The notes: generated by a model from the letters alone, not told the origin. Positions 20,522-30,202 are shown, counted from the stretch's first letter. The stretch is 64,000 nucleotides of DNA from Pseudomonas tensinigenes (GCF_014268445.2 NZ_CP077089.1:6021001-6085000), one strand, 5' to 3'. A program made the numbers and translations.

Positions 20522-22409
20522 CACGGGCCGTAGCCTCCGCACTGATTGGGCTGGCGTATTCGGCCTTCAAACGTCCGTCCTGATCGAGCAGCCAGGCATC
20601 CATCACTTGCCGCACCACTGGCGCGGCAACGCCGGAGCCGGACTCACCGTTCTCGACCATCACCGATACAACGATTTTCGGGTCATCGGCCGGAGCAAAA
20701 CCGACGAACAAGGCGTGGTCGCGGTGGCGCTCCTGAACCTTGGAACGGTCGTACTTCTCACCCTGCTTGATCGCCACGACCTGCGCCGTACCCGATTTGC
20801 CGGCGATGCGATATTGCGCACCGATGGCCGCTTTGCGCGCGGTACCACGAGCACCGTGCATCACCTGCTGCATGCCGTGGTTGACCTTGGTCCAGTCCGA
20901 CGGATCACGCAGGATAATGTCCGGCATCGGATTTTCATCCACCGGCTTCACCCCTTCGAGGGATTTGGCCAGATGCGGACGGTTCCAGATGCCTTTGTTG
21001 GCGACCAGCGCCGTGGCCTGGGCCAGTTGCAGCGGAGTTGACTGCATATAGCCCTGGCCGATCCCGAGGATCAGGGTTTCGCCCGGGAACCACGCCTGCT
21101 TGCGCGTCGCCCGCTTCCACTCGCGGGACGGCATCAGGCCGGGGGATTCTTCGAACATGTCCAGCGAGACCTTCTGGCCGATGCCGAACTTGTTCATGTA
21201 GGCCGACAACCGATCAATGCCGAGCTTGTGGGCCAGGTCATAGAAGTAGGTGTCGTTGGACCGCATGATCGCCGTATCGAGATCGACGAAACCGTCACCG
21301 GTGCGGTTCCAGTTACGGTATTTGTGATCGTAGTTGGGCAGCATGTAGTAGCCCGGGTCGAATACCCGGCTGGAGGCTGTCACCACACCCGAATCGAGAC
21401 CGGCAATCGCCACCGCCGGTTTGATCGTCGAGCCCGGCGGGTACAGACCGCGCAATACGCGGTTGAACAATGGCCGGTCGATGGAATCACGCAACTCGGC
21501 ATACGCCTTGAAGCTGATCCCGGTGACGAACAGGTTCGGATCGAAGCTCGGCTGACTGACCATCGCCAGCACTTCGCCGGTCTTCGGATCCAGCGCCACG
21601 ACCGCGCCGCGACGTCCGCCCAATGCTGCCTCGGCGGCTTCCTGCAACTTGATGTCCAGGCTCAGCACAATGTCCTTGCCGGGAATCGGATCGGTGCGCT
21701 TGAGCACCCGCAACACACGGCCACGGGCGTTGGTCTCGACTTCTTCGTAACCGACCTGACCGTGCAATTCCGGCTCGTAGAAACGCTCGATGCCGGTTTT
21801 GCCGATGTGGTGGGTGCCGCTGTAGTTGACCGGATCGAGGCTCTTCAGCTCTTTCTCGTTGATCCGCCCCATGTAGCCCACCGAGTGCGCAAAATGCGCG
21901 CCCTGCGGGTAGTGACGAACCAGTTGTGCAACCACCTCCACGCCGGGCAGGCGGAACTGGTTCACGGCGATGCGGGCGATCTGCTCTTCGCTCAGCTCGA
22001 ACAGAATCGGCACCGGCTCGAACGGCCGGCGCCCCTGACGCATGCGCTTCTCGAAGATCACCCGGTCCTCGGGCGTCAGCTCCAGCACTTCGACGATCAC
22101 GTCGAGCACTTGCTGCCAGTCGCCGGAGCGCTCGCGGGTCATGCTCAAGCTGAAGCTTGGACGGTTGTCCGCCACCACCACGCCATTGCGGTCGAAAATC
22201 AGCCCGCGGGTCGGTGGAATCGGCTGCACGTGGACGCGGTTGTTTTCCGACAGTGTCGAGTGATACTCGTACTGGATCACCTGCAAGTAATACAGCCGCG
22301 CAATCAGCACGCCGATCAACAGCATGATCGCAATGGCCCCGAACACGACGCGGCTACGCACCAGGCGTGCGTCCTTTTCGTGGTCCTTGATGCGGATCGG
22401 CTGAGACAT
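20514..22409 (-). CDS. mrdA: penicillin-binding protein 2
   Basis: Class B transpeptidase for cell elongation; 631 residues. One N-terminal membrane helix (about 21-43), a pedestal/dimerisation domain starting RGLIFDRNGVVVADNRP, and a transpeptidase domain with S327-T-I-K330 as the nucleophile motif, SNDTYFYDLA (SxN region) and the KSGTAQV box. Start MSQPIRIKDHEKD at 22409. It lies 10 bases downstream of rlmH and overlaps rodA. Confidence 0.97.
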   Translation of the reverse strand: MSQPIRIKDHEKDARLVRSRVVFGAIAIMLLIGVLIARLYYLQVIQYEYHSTLSENNRVHVQPIPPTRGLIFDRNGVVVADNRPSFSLSMTRERSGDWQQVLDVIVEVLELTPEDRVIFEKRMRQGRRPFEPVPILFELSEEQIARIAVNQFRLPGVEVVAQLVRHYPQGAHFAHSVGYMGRINEKELKSLDPVNYSGTHHIGKTGIERFYEPELHGQVGYEEVETNARGRVLRVLKRTDPIPGKDIVLSLDIKLQEAAEAALGGRRGAVVALDPKTGEVLAMVSQPSFDPNLFVTGISFKAYAELRDSIDRPLFNRVLRGLYPPGSTIKPAVAIAGLDSGVVTASSRVFDPGYYMLPNYDHKYRNWNRTGDGFVDLDTAIMRSNDTYFYDLAHKLGIDRLSAYMNKFGIGQKVSLDMFEESPGLMPSREWKRATRKQAWFPGETLILGIGQGYMQSTPLQLAQATALVANKGIWNRPHLAKSLEGVKPVDENPMPDIILRDPSDWTKVNHGMQQVMHGARGTARKAAIGAQYRIAGKSGTAQVVAIKQGEKYDRSKVQERHRDHALFVGFAPADDPKIVVSVMVENGESGSGVAAPVVRQVMDAWLLDQDGRLKAEYASPISAEATARDE

Positions 22410-22419
22410 GAGGGCTGGA

Positions 22420-22887
22420 TTACTTGTGGTAAGGGTGACCGGACAACACGGTCCAGGCACGATACAACTGTTCGCCGATCAGGATCCGCACCAACGGGTG
22501 CGGCAACGTCAGCGGCGACAACGACCAGCGCTGATCGGCACGGGCGCAGACTTCCGGCGCCAGCCCTTCGGGGCCACCAACCATGAAATTGACCGTGCGC
22601 GAATCCAGCCGCCAACGGTCGAGTTCGACCGCCAACTGCTCGGTGCTCCAGGGTTTGCCGTGGACTTCCAGCGTGACGATCCGCTCGTTCGGCCCGACCT
22701 TGGCCAGCATGGCTTCGCCTTCCTGGCGGATGAATCGGGCCACGTCGGCATTCTTGCCACGGGTATTGAGCGGTATTTCCACCAGTTCCAGCGCCAGCTC
22801 GGACGGAAGACGCTTGGCATATTCATGCCAGCCTTCTTCCACCCACTTGGGCATGCGTGAACCGACGGCGATCAGGCGCAGTCGCAC
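22420..22887 (-). CDS. rlmH: 23S rRNA pseudouridine-1915 N3-methyltransferase
   Basis: SPOUT-class methyltransferase acting on m3-psi1915 in helix 69 of assembled 70S ribosomes; 155 residues, as usual. The knotted SAM-binding C-terminus is visible: [13 protein letters not shown] and [23 protein letters not shown]. The gene follows rsfS by 9 bases, the conserved rsfS-rlmH arrangement. Confidence 0.97.
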   Translation of the reverse strand: MRLRLIAVGSRMPKWVEEGWHEYAKRLPSELALELVEIPLNTRGKNADVARFIRQEGEAMLAKVGPNERIVTLEVHGKPWSTEQLAVELDRWRLDSRTVNFMVGGPEGLAPEVCARADQRWSLSPLTLPHPLVRILIGEQLYRAWTVLSGHPYHK

Positions 22888-22896
22888 AGCAATCCC

Positions 22897-23391
22897 TTAC
22901 AGCTGGTCTTTGTTGAGCTTGGTGAAATGCTCGTGGGTGTTTTCCGGGCTGTGGTGTTTGGCATCGGCCGCACGGCTCTGCTCGGCACCGGCCCACAGGC
23001 GCTCCAGGTCGTAGAACTGACGTGCCGAGGCAGTCATCATGTGCACGATTACCAGGTCCAGGTCGAGCAGCACCCAGTCACTGTCGCCCTTGCCTTCTTC
23101 GCCCAGCGGCTTGGCGCCCTGCTTTTTGACTTCTTCGCGAACCTTGTCGAGCATCGCGTTGATCTGGCGGTTGGAAGTACCGGTGGCGATGATCATGTAG
23201 TCAGTGATGCTCTGCTTGTCGCGAACATCAATGATCTGGATGTCTTGTGCCTTGACGTCTTCCAGCGCAGCTACAGCCAGCTTGACCAGCTCGTCGCCCT
23301 TCAGCGGCTCATTGGTGTTGACCGGTTCTGGCAGCGGGGCGCTCTTGAATGTGCCTTTGCGCTTTACTTTGGTTTGGTCTTTGTCAGTCAT
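22897..23391 (-). CDS. rsfS: ribosomal silencing factor RsfS
   Basis: Binds uL14 and blocks subunit joining in stationary phase; 164 residues. The core matches the family: KAQDIQIIDVRDKQSITDYM, ATGTSNRQI, GDSDWVLLDLDLVIVHMM, ARQFYDLERLW. It has an N-terminal basic extension of about 40 residues and a charged C-terminal tail that the shortest homologues lack. Start MTDKDQTKVK at 23391. It is upstream of rlmH and downstream of nadD. Confidence 0.96.
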   Translation of the reverse strand: MTDKDQTKVKRKGTFKSAPLPEPVNTNEPLKGDELVKLAVAALEDVKAQDIQIIDVRDKQSITDYMIIATGTSNRQINAMLDKVREEVKKQGAKPLGEEGKGDSDWVLLDLDLVIVHMMTASARQFYDLERLWAGAEQSRAADAKHHSPENTHEHFTKLNKDQL

Positions 23392-23463
23392 ATAAAACTC
23401 GTTTTGCTCGTATATTCGGCGGCTTGGCGACACGTGGATTCGTATCAGTGAAGCACGCCTTGT

Positions 23464-24153
23464 TCAGTTCGACGCACGGTACAGACCGTGCGCATCGATG
23501 TAGGCCAGGACCGCGTCGGGCACCAGGAAACGTACCGACTTACCGCTGGCCAGCAGTTGACGGATCTGGGTGGCGGAAACCGCGAGCGGTGTCTGCCAGA
23601 CGAATGCAATCTGTCCGCTCGGCCCTTTCAGGGCCAGCGGGTCGCTCACCGAACGCGCTGCCAGCAGGTTGCGCAAGGCATCCGGCGGTTCGCTGTCGGC
23701 GTCCGGGCGCTGTAGCACCAGGATATGGCAATGCTGGAGCAACTCTTCCCAGCGGTGCCAAGTGGGCAGGCCGCAAAATGCGTCCCAGCCCAAAAGCAGA
23801 AAAACCTGGGTCTCGGCGGGCATTTCAGCGCGCATCGACTCCAGGGTATCAATGGTCCAGGACGGCTTGTCCCGCTGCAATTCGCGGGCGTCCACCACCA
23901 GCGACGGCAATCCGGCCACCGCACACTCGACCATCGCCAAGCGATCCTGCGCCGACACCTGCGGCGTACCGCGATGTGGCGGCCGCGCATTCGGCATCAG
24001 ACGCAACTCGTCGAGCGCCAGCGCTTCGGCGACTTCCAGCCCACCGCGCAAATGGCCGATGTGCACCGGGTCGAACGTACCGCCCAATACGCCGATACGA
24101 CGGGGGCGAGGCTCGCTGCCGGTTTGCGGCGCTGTCAGGTCGAGGTCGGTCAA
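23464..24153 (-). CDS. nadD: nicotinate-nucleotide adenylyltransferase
   Basis: Adenylates NaMN to NaAD in NAD synthesis. The nucleotidyltransferase motif [13 protein letters not shown] is near the N-terminus. [16 protein letters not shown] and the C-terminal [10 protein letters not shown] (SxTxIR motif) confirm the family. The start is uncertain. TTG at 24153, two bases after the proA stop, gives 229 residues. ATG at 24186 gives 11 more, overlaps proA by 32 bases, and adds a Cys/Arg-rich segment I consider unlikely. Confidence 0.93.
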   Translation of the reverse strand: MTDLDLTAPQTGSEPRPRRIGVLGGTFDPVHIGHLRGGLEVAEALALDELRLMPNARPPHRGTPQVSAQDRLAMVECAVAGLPSLVVDARELQRDKPSWTIDTLESMRAEMPAETQVFLLLGWDAFCGLPTWHRWEELLQHCHILVLQRPDADSEPPDALRNLLAARSVSDPLALKGPSGQIAFVWQTPLAVSATQIRQLLASGKSVRFLVPDAVLAYIDAHGLYRASN

Positions 24154-24154
24154 G

Positions 24155-25426
24155 TCAGACCGGCGCCTGGCCGCGCAACTGGCCATCACCGACCACGACA
24201 TACTTCTCGCAAGTCAGTCCTTCGAGACCTACCGGGCCACGGGCGTGCAGCTTATCAGTAGAAATGCCGATCTCGGCACCCAATCCGTATTCAAATCCAT
24301 CGGCGAAGCACGTCGGCGTGTTGATCATCACCGACGCCGAGTCGACTTCCGCCACAAACCGGCGGGTGTCGGCGAGGTTTTCGCTGACGATCGAGTCGGT
24401 GTGATGGGAGCCGTAATGGTTGATGTGTTCGATGGCCTGATCCAGACCGTCGACCACACGGATCGACAGGATCGGCGCCAGGTACTCGGTGCTCCAGTCG
24501 TCTTCGCTGGCCGCAACGGCGTCAATAATCGCTAGGGTGCGCTCGCAGCCGCGCAATTCGACGCCTTTTTCGCGGAACTGGGCGGCCATCGACGGCAGGA
24601 AATCCTTGGCAACCGTCTGATCAACCAGCAGCGTCTCCATCGCACCGCAGATGCCATAACGATAAGTCTTGGCATTGAAGGCGATGCGCTGGGCCTTCGG
24701 CAGATCGGCGTGGGCACTGACGTAAACATGGCAGATGCCGTCCAGATGCTTGATCACCGGCACCCGGGCATCACGGCTGATACGTTCGATCAAGCCACGG
24801 CCACCGCGCGGCACGATCACGTCGACGTACTCAGGCATGGTGATCATCGCGCCAACGGCGGCACGGTCGGTGGTTTCGACCACTTGCACCACGGCGGCGG
24901 GCAACTCGGCCTCGGCCAGACCGCGCTGAATGCACGCGGCAATCGCCCGGTTGGAATGAATCGCTTCAGAACCACCGCGCAGAATGGTCGCGTTGCCGGA
25001 CTTCAGGCACAGGCTGGCGGCATCGATGGTCACGTTGGGCCGGGATTCGTAGATGATCCCGATCACGCCCAGCGGCACGCGCATTTTGCCGACCTGAATC
25101 CCTGACGGACGGAAGCTCATGTCGCGGATCGCGCCGACCGGGTCCGGCAGTGCCGCGACCTGACGCAAACCGACGATCATGCCGTCGATGCGCGCCGGGG
25201 TCAGCTCCAGACGCTCCAGCAGTGCCGGCTCCAGACCATTGGCGCGACCGGCAGCCAGATCCTGTTCATTGGCGGCGGCAAGCTCGGCGCGCGCGGCGTC
25301 CAGGGCATTGGCAGCAGCCTGCAAGGCGCGGTTCTTCTGCGCGGTGCTGGCACGGCCGATGACCCGGGAAGCTGCGCGGGCGGCGCGACCCAATCGGGTC
25401 ATGTAGTCAAGAACGGACTCAGTCAT
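24155..25426 (-). CDS. proA: gamma-glutamyl phosphate reductase
   Basis: NADPH-dependent reduction of glutamyl-5-phosphate in proline synthesis; 423 residues. Aldehyde-dehydrogenase fold with the substrate segment [26 protein letters not shown], and the catalytic cysteine in [11 protein letters not shown]. Start MTESVLDYM at 25426, with TATAAT on the minus strand 37 bases upstream. proA leads the run proA-nadD-rsfS-rlmH-mrdA-rodA. Confidence 0.97.
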   Translation of the reverse strand: MTESVLDYMTRLGRAARAASRVIGRASTAQKNRALQAAANALDAARAELAAANEQDLAAGRANGLEPALLERLELTPARIDGMIVGLRQVAALPDPVGAIRDMSFRPSGIQVGKMRVPLGVIGIIYESRPNVTIDAASLCLKSGNATILRGGSEAIHSNRAIAACIQRGLAEAELPAAVVQVVETTDRAAVGAMITMPEYVDVIVPRGGRGLIERISRDARVPVIKHLDGICHVYVSAHADLPKAQRIAFNAKTYRYGICGAMETLLVDQTVAKDFLPSMAAQFREKGVELRGCERTLAIIDAVAASEDDWSTEYLAPILSIRVVDGLDQAIEHINHYGSHHTDSIVSENLADTRRFVAEVDSASVMINTPTCFADGFEYGLGAEIGISTDKLHARGPVGLEGLTCEKYVVVGDGQLRGQAPV

Positions 25427-25462
25427 GGTCTGCTGGGGTCTTGGCAAAGAGGAAAGCGGCAG

Positions 25463-25468
25463 ATTATA
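25463..25468 (-). promoter_or_regulatory. probable -10 box for proA operon
   Basis: Exact TATAAT on the minus strand, 37 bases before the proA ATG, in the divergent proA/glycosylase region. The expected -35 position reads TGTTAG, only weakly like TTGACA. Confidence 0.4.
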
Positions 25469-25603
25469 GCTGTCGCGTCCCGGGACTAACAGCGGTGACG
25501 GGCGGATGGTCGAAATGAACGCTGATTCGCCGGTGTTCAGGCTCAATTAAGCCGTGCGTTGTTATCATCTCGACCTCTTCAGCCTGGATAAACATTGCCC
25601 GCC

Positions 25604-26299
25604 ATGTCCAACCTGACCGTTCGCAACCGCGCCGAACGCCTGCCGCTGGGGCTCCCGGACACGTTTTTCGACCGTGACACGCAAGTGCTGGCCCGCGATC
25701 TGCTCGGCAAAGTCATCCGCCATCGGATCGGCGACCTGTGGCTCAGTGCGCGAATCATTGAAACCGAAGCGTATTACTGCGCAGAAAAAGGCAGTCACGC
25801 CTCCCTCGGCTATACAGAAAAACGTAAGGCTTTGTTTCTGGATGGCGGACACATCTATATGTATTACGCCCGCGGGGGTGACTCCCTGAACTTCAGCGCA
25901 CAGGGGCCGGGCAATGCCGTACTGATCAAATCCGCCTATCCGTGGGTCGATGAAATCAGCGGCCCGGCGAGCCTGGCGCAGATGCTGCTGAACAATCCGG
26001 ATGCCCAGGGCCGTCCGCGCCCGTCGCAGAAGCTCTGCGCCGGTCAGACCTTGCTGTGCAAAGCACTGGGTTTGAAAGTACCGATGTGGGACGCCAAACG
26101 TTTCGATCACCAATTGCTTCTGGTAGAAGACACCGGGCCTGCGCCGCCGCACATCATTCAAACCACACGCCTGGGCATTCCCCATGGCCGTGACGAGCAC
26201 TTGATGTACCGCTTCGTCGACTCAGCTTATGCGCAATGGTGCACGCGGAACCCGCTTCGACGTGGCCAGGTCGAAGGCCGGGATTATTTCTTGCTGTGA
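25604..26299 (+). CDS. 3-methyladenine DNA glycosylase (AAG/MPG family)
   Basis: Base-excision repair glycosylase of the eukaryote-type AAG fold; 231 residues. Motifs: LARDLLGKVIRH, ARIIETEAYYCAEKGSHA (catalytic Glu in the ETEAY box), IYMYYARGGDSLNF and the C-terminal RYRFVDS-like segment (LMYRFVDSAYAQW). Start ATG 25604. The two-codon-earlier TTG at 25595 is unlikely. Monocistronic, divergent from proA. Confidence 0.92.
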   Translation: MSNLTVRNRAERLPLGLPDTFFDRDTQVLARDLLGKVIRHRIGDLWLSARIIETEAYYCAEKGSHASLGYTEKRKALFLDGGHIYMYYARGGDSLNFSAQGPGNAVLIKSAYPWVDEISGPASLAQMLLNNPDAQGRPRPSQKLCAGQTLLCKALGLKVPMWDAKRFDHQLLLVEDTGPAPPHIIQTTRLGIPHGRDEHLMYRFVDSAYAQWCTRNPLRRGQVEGRDYFLL

Positions 26300-26305
26300 C
26301 TCCCC

Positions 26306-26336
26306 AATGCAGGAGTTGCCGAAGGCTGCTCCTACA
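26306..26336. repeat. single degenerate REP
   Basis: One imperfect copy of the GGAGCTGCCGAAGGCTGC REP family (here GGAGTTGCCGAAGGCTGC followed by TCCTACA) lies between the glycosylase gene and the DedA-PAP2 gene. No inverted partner. Confidence 0.7.
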
Positions 26337-26367
26337 CAGGGTTAATCAATGATTGGAGTTTTTCTGT

Positions 26368-27684
26368 ATGGGCCCATGGCTCGATAGCGTGACCGGTTGG
26401 CTGGCGGCCAATCCACAGTGGCTGGCCGCGGCGGTATTCATTGTTGCCTTTGTCGAATGCCTGGCGATTGCGGGGCTGATCGTGCCTGGCACGGTGCTGC
26501 TGTTTGCCGTGGCCGCACTGGCTGGCAGCGGCGCGCTGTCGTTGAGTGAAACCCTGTTGCTGGGCTTCCTCGGCGGCATCCTTGGCGATTTGATCTCGTA
26601 CTTTCTCGGCCGACATTTCCACCAGAACATCCGACGACTGCCGGGACTGCGCCATCACCCGGAATGGATGGCCGGCGCCGAAACCTATTTCCAGCGCTAC
26701 GGGATCGCCAGCCTGTTGGTAGGACGCTTTATCGGCCCACTGCGCCCGATGCTGCCAATGGTCGCCGGGATGTGCGACATGCCCTTCCCACGCTTCGCCG
26801 CCGTCAGCTTGTTGGCCGCCGCAGGCTGGAGCCTGGCCTATCTGTTGCCCGGTTGGGCCACCGGCGCGGCGTTTCGCTTGCCATTGCCGGAGGGTTTCTG
26901 GCTTGAGGCCGGGATCGTCGCTGCCAGCATCGCGGTCATGGTCGGTCTCAGCGCGAACAGCAGCCTGCGCCGTCACCGCCGGGCGACGCTGTGGATCAGC
27001 AGCATGAGCCTGTTGATTCTGCTCGGTCTGTTCATCGGCTATCCGTATTTGACAGCCCTCGACCAAGGCGTGATGACGCTGGTGCAGGAACATCGCCAAC
27101 CGCTGCTGGATGAAATCGCCGTCACCTTTACCCTGATCGGCGAGTTCCGCAACATGCTGATGTTCAGCATTCTGCTGACAGGTCTGCTGTTGCTGTGCCG
27201 CCAGTGGCGTCAGGCGATTTTTGCCGCAAGTACCCTGCTGTGCACGGCGCTGGCCAACACGGTGACCAAGCTGTTTTTCGCAAGGGTTCGTCCGGAAATA
27301 CTGACCGACCCGATTACCAGCTTCAGCATGCCCAGTGGCCATGCCTCGGGTTCGTTCGCACTATTCCTGACCCTGGGCGTCCTCGCTGGCCGCGGCCAAC
27401 CACCCCGCATGCGCTTGACCTGGCTGCTGGTTGGCTGCATTCCGGCCCTGGCGATTGCCCTTTCACGGGTTTACCTGGGTGCGCACTGGCCGACCGATGT
27501 CCTGGCCGGCGCGATGCTGGCGGCATGTGTCTGTGCTGCAAGCCTGTGGCTGAATCAGCGCCAGGGCCCCCTCAATGCAATGCCTTTCAAAGTCTGGTGG
27601 CTGATTCTGCCGGCACTGGTGGCACTGTTCAGTTTCTTCGCGTTTCGCCACCTGCCCCACACACTATTGCGTTACGCGTACTGA
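26368..27684 (+). CDS. DedA-PAP2 fusion membrane protein
   Basis: A 438-residue inner-membrane protein with two recognisable halves. Residues 1-200 are a DedA domain (FVECLAIAGLIVPGTVLLF, then VGRFIGPLRPMLPMVAG), a family linked to undecaprenyl-phosphate and lipid-carrier flipping. Residues 210-400 are a PAP2 lipid phosphatase with all three signature motifs: K301-xxxxxx-R308-P, PSGH 322-325, and SR367-xxxxx-H373-xxx-D377. Start ATG 26368 has GGAG upstream. A joint role in dephosphorylating and recycling lipid carriers is inference. Confidence 0.93.
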   Translation: MGPWLDSVTGWLAANPQWLAAAVFIVAFVECLAIAGLIVPGTVLLFAVAALAGSGALSLSETLLLGFLGGILGDLISYFLGRHFHQNIRRLPGLRHHPEWMAGAETYFQRYGIASLLVGRFIGPLRPMLPMVAGMCDMPFPRFAAVSLLAAAGWSLAYLLPGWATGAAFRLPLPEGFWLEAGIVAASIAVMVGLSANSSLRRHRRATLWISSMSLLILLGLFIGYPYLTALDQGVMTLVQEHRQPLLDEIAVTFTLIGEFRNMLMFSILLTGLLLLCRQWRQAIFAASTLLCTALANTVTKLFFARVRPEILTDPITSFSMPSGHASGSFALFLTLGVLAGRGQPPRMRLTWLLVGCIPALAIALSRVYLGAHWPTDVLAGAMLAACVCAASLWLNQRQGPLNAMPFKVWWLILPALVALFSFFAFRHLPHTLLRYAY

Positions 27685-27712
27685 TTAAATCTGTTTGTCC
27701 CTTTCCCCTATC

Positions 27713-27748
27713 CGCCACTCTTTGAAGATTATTCTGACAAGAGTGGCG
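27713..27748. terminator. inverted repeat after the DedA-PAP2 gene
   Basis: Perfect 10-bp stem CGCCACTCTT/AAGAGTGGCG with a 16-base loop. It is 29 bases after the stop codon and has no T-tract, so it may be a Rho-assisted stop or mRNA 3'-end stabiliser. It marks the left edge of the AT-rich toxin leader. Confidence 0.5.
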
Positions 27749-28035
27749 CGATCTCCCTACGCCCCCTTAATACCTTCCCGGTAAATATTCCTCGCTTAAT
27801 AACTCCAACTACCTACATCACCCCGCCCTATAAAACTCAAGTTACATATTTAACCGCAACATCGTAACAGCGCACCCACTGCCCGACAAAAAATCAATTA
27901 CATTGAAACCGCCAGAACTTCAAAACCAAAACAATCAAATAACCACTGACAAACTTTCATATGCAACACACAAACATCACACGCACTCAATCAGCAACTT
28001 AAATACCCATGAACCCAATCAACTCCGAGTAATCC
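27749..28035 (+). promoter_or_regulatory. AT-rich leader of the toxin locus
   Basis: A 287-base non-coding stretch much richer in A/T and poorer in G than flanking genes, with runs such as CAAAACCAAAACAATCAAATAAC. It lacks a convincing sigma-70 or sigma-54 promoter. The candidate -10-like sequences are CCTATAAAA (near 27827) and ACATATTTAA (near 27844). This composition is typical of horizontally acquired regulatory DNA silenced by MvaT/H-NS-type proteins (inference). A short frame starting at 27903 runs into the next gene out of frame and is not supported. Confidence 0.5.
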
Positions 28036-30084
28036 ATGAGTCCAAAAACACCGCGCAAACCACCCACTGTATCGTCGCAACCCATCGAATCCATTTCGCC
28101 ACCTGCGCGCCAGCCGGACCTCGCTTCTACACGTGCACACTGGCCTTTCGATTCCCGTGTTTCAACACACCCCACTCGCCCCCAGACGCCTGATCCGGCC
28201 ATCGATTACCCCCCGCCAGCCACGTTGCACATCAGCGAAATGCCGACACGGAGCATTGACGGCCACGCGAACGAACACCCTGTGGATAAATACTGGCTTC
28301 ACGCCCCTTTCCTGCGGGGAATGCAATCTGCCAACGATGAGGGCTGGCGTTTCATCGTCGGGCGCCGGTTTGTCGACGTCGAACACGACGGAGGCCTGCG
28401 CACCGCGCATGTCGATCTGGACGAAAAACTCAAAGTCTATCGGCTGAAACTGCTCAAAGACCGTCATGCACTTGGCCCGATCATCTACAAAAATGAAGGG
28501 CGACCAACCTGGCGCCTGACCTCCGACGACATTGCCACCAACCGTGTCCGCCAGACCGCACAAACGGCAGGCGAGCCTGCTCCCAAGCGTCGCTCTGCAT
28601 TCACGGACGAACAGATCGATCAGCCCTCTGCTGCCAAACAACCGCGCACGATGGAGGCGCCGACATTCATCGACCCGAACCGCTACAGGCCATCGGATCG
28701 CTCTCCAGATGCTCAGGGCTACTACGAACTTGAACCGAGACCCGGCTCAACGCGAACCGACACACTGTTTGCGTTCCGCGATCAATACGCCCGATGGATT
28801 CAGGTCGCCCCGCCCGTCGACGGGTTTGGCGCCCCCGCCACGCATTTGCAGCAATGGACCGATCATCAGATATGGCAGGCGTACGCCGTGGAAGGCCAGG
28901 ACATCGCACGATTCCGGATCGAGGCCCAGGCTTCGGGCGGCCCGCCACGCTGGGCCGAGCCACGAGACCTGCCGAACGCGGTCGAGGCATTGGTAGGCAG
29001 TTCACTGCGCTGGCTGCATCCGTCCATGACCGCGACAGAACGCGAGACATTCCTGCAGTCATACAACTTGCTGCCAGGACAGTTGACCCGCTTGCAGCAG
29101 CACCTCAAAAGCGAGCTGACGATGCCGGCATGGGCAACGGCGCATAAACGTCTGACGCAAGACATCGGCAACCCGCATCGCCTCGACCAGCTGAGTCAGG
29201 ATGCTATCAGCGAACTGCATTTGAAACGCCACCCGCGCCATGACTGGTACGACCCGGAACGCCTTTTGACCGTTGAGCTGCGCGAAGCGCTGTTGGCCAA
29301 ACTGGGTTACCTGCGCAACCAGCACAACTGCCTTTATCGAACCGACGTGCCAGCGCTGTTTCGCGGGGATGAACGCACACCGTTCGAATTGGCGAATGAC
29401 GACACTATGCTGTCCCGCTACGCACACAGTCCCGGAGCCTCCACGCATAAACCGATGAGCGCCACGTTCAGCCTCAAGGAAGGACAGATGTATGCCAGCG
29501 CACCGGACCCGGAATACCTGCGATTCAACAGCCAGACCAACAAGTATCCCGGCAGAGCCGCAGACGATGCGTCCCCTGACAGCGATGCCGGTAACAGCAG
29601 CGACAGCAGCGCCTCTTCCGACTGGTCGGATGCCGCAAGCCCGGTCGCGATGGACCGTGAACGCAACTACGAACGGACCCGGGAGCGCCAGACACAAATG
29701 TTTATCTATGCGCTGGACACCCGAGGCCTGGAAGTGGTCCCCCATGAAGTGAACTATCTGTTCAACTCGTCTGCCCTCGACGCTCCGACCACCCGGTTTC
29801 CCTCGGATGATCACGAAGGCCTGATTTCCGTGACCAAAAAAGGTCTGGACGCCAAGCGCGTCTGGCTGCTGGATTCAACCTTGAGCAAAGCGGCGAACGT
29901 TTACGACATCCAGGAACAGGCCGGCGCAAACGCCGAACGCATCGAAGCGGCAACCCACGCGGGGCGTGCCAACCAAGATGAATACGATCGACTGATCGAT
30001 GCCGCGCAAGCGGCGGGCAAACCGATACTCAAACTTTCCGGCAATAAAGACGAGTTCGGCGATGACATCACCTGGCCTGAATAA
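28036..30084 (+). CDS. predicted ADP-ribosyltransferase toxin (cholera-toxin A-like C-terminal domain)
   Basis: A 682-residue protein. Residues 1-70 are Pro-rich and probably disordered. The middle (about 90-420) is unassigned, with two weakly similar stretches (WRFIVGRRFVDVEHDG; YARWIQVAPPVDGFG). The C-terminus matches R-S-E-class ADP-ribosyltransferases of the cholera/heat-labile toxin type: R443 in LFRGDERTPFEL (compare LYRADSRPPDEI), an STS-like strand SATFSLKEGQMYA at 475-487, FIYALDTRGLEVV at 556-568, and catalytic E594 in SDDHEGLISV. A Ser/Asp-rich insert (514-535) interrupts the domain. No signal peptide. The SD is weak. It lies 119 bases upstream of the pore-forming gene. The domain call is firm; target and delivery route are unknown. 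Confidence 0.8.
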   Translation: MSPKTPRKPPTVSSQPIESISPPARQPDLASTRAHWPFDSRVSTHPTRPQTPDPAIDYPPPATLHISEMPTRSIDGHANEHPVDKYWLHAPFLRGMQSANDEGWRFIVGRRFVDVEHDGGLRTAHVDLDEKLKVYRLKLLKDRHALGPIIYKNEGRPTWRLTSDDIATNRVRQTAQTAGEPAPKRRSAFTDEQIDQPSAAKQPRTMEAPTFIDPNRYRPSDRSPDAQGYYELEPRPGSTRTDTLFAFRDQYARWIQVAPPVDGFGAPATHLQQWTDHQIWQAYAVEGQDIARFRIEAQASGGPPRWAEPRDLPNAVEALVGSSLRWLHPSMTATERETFLQSYNLLPGQLTRLQQHLKSELTMPAWATAHKRLTQDIGNPHRLDQLSQDAISELHLKRHPRHDWYDPERLLTVELREALLAKLGYLRNQHNCLYRTDVPALFRGDERTPFELANDDTMLSRYAHSPGASTHKPMSATFSLKEGQMYASAPDPEYLRFNSQTNKYPGRAADDASPDSDAGNSSDSSASSDWSDAASPVAMDRERNYERTRERQTQMFIYALDTRGLEVVPHEVNYLFNSSALDAPTTRFPSDDHEGLISVTKKGLDAKRVWLLDSTLSKAANVYDIQEQAGANAERIEAATHAGRANQDEYDRLIDAAQAAGKPILKLSGNKDEFGDDITWPE

Positions 30085-30202
30085 ATGCGCCTGAGTGCCT
30101 GTACTCGCAACAACTTTTCCTGATTCAAATCAGTTAAACGCTTTATTCAAACCGGTACGGAAACCGGGGCGGCACAACGCTTATCATTAAAAGGATCAAT
30201 TC

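Noticed and set aside
24154..24201. Extended nadD N-terminus starting inside proA
   Set aside because: The extra residues (ATG 24186 or 24201) are Arg/Cys-rich and read from the end of proA; TTG 24153 right after the proA stop gives a more natural protein, though the start is not proven.
27903..28193. 96-codon plus-strand frame starting in the AT-rich leader
   Set aside because: More than half overlaps the ADP-ribosyltransferase gene in another frame; no SD; its His/Thr/Asn-rich sequence looks like translated non-coding DNA.
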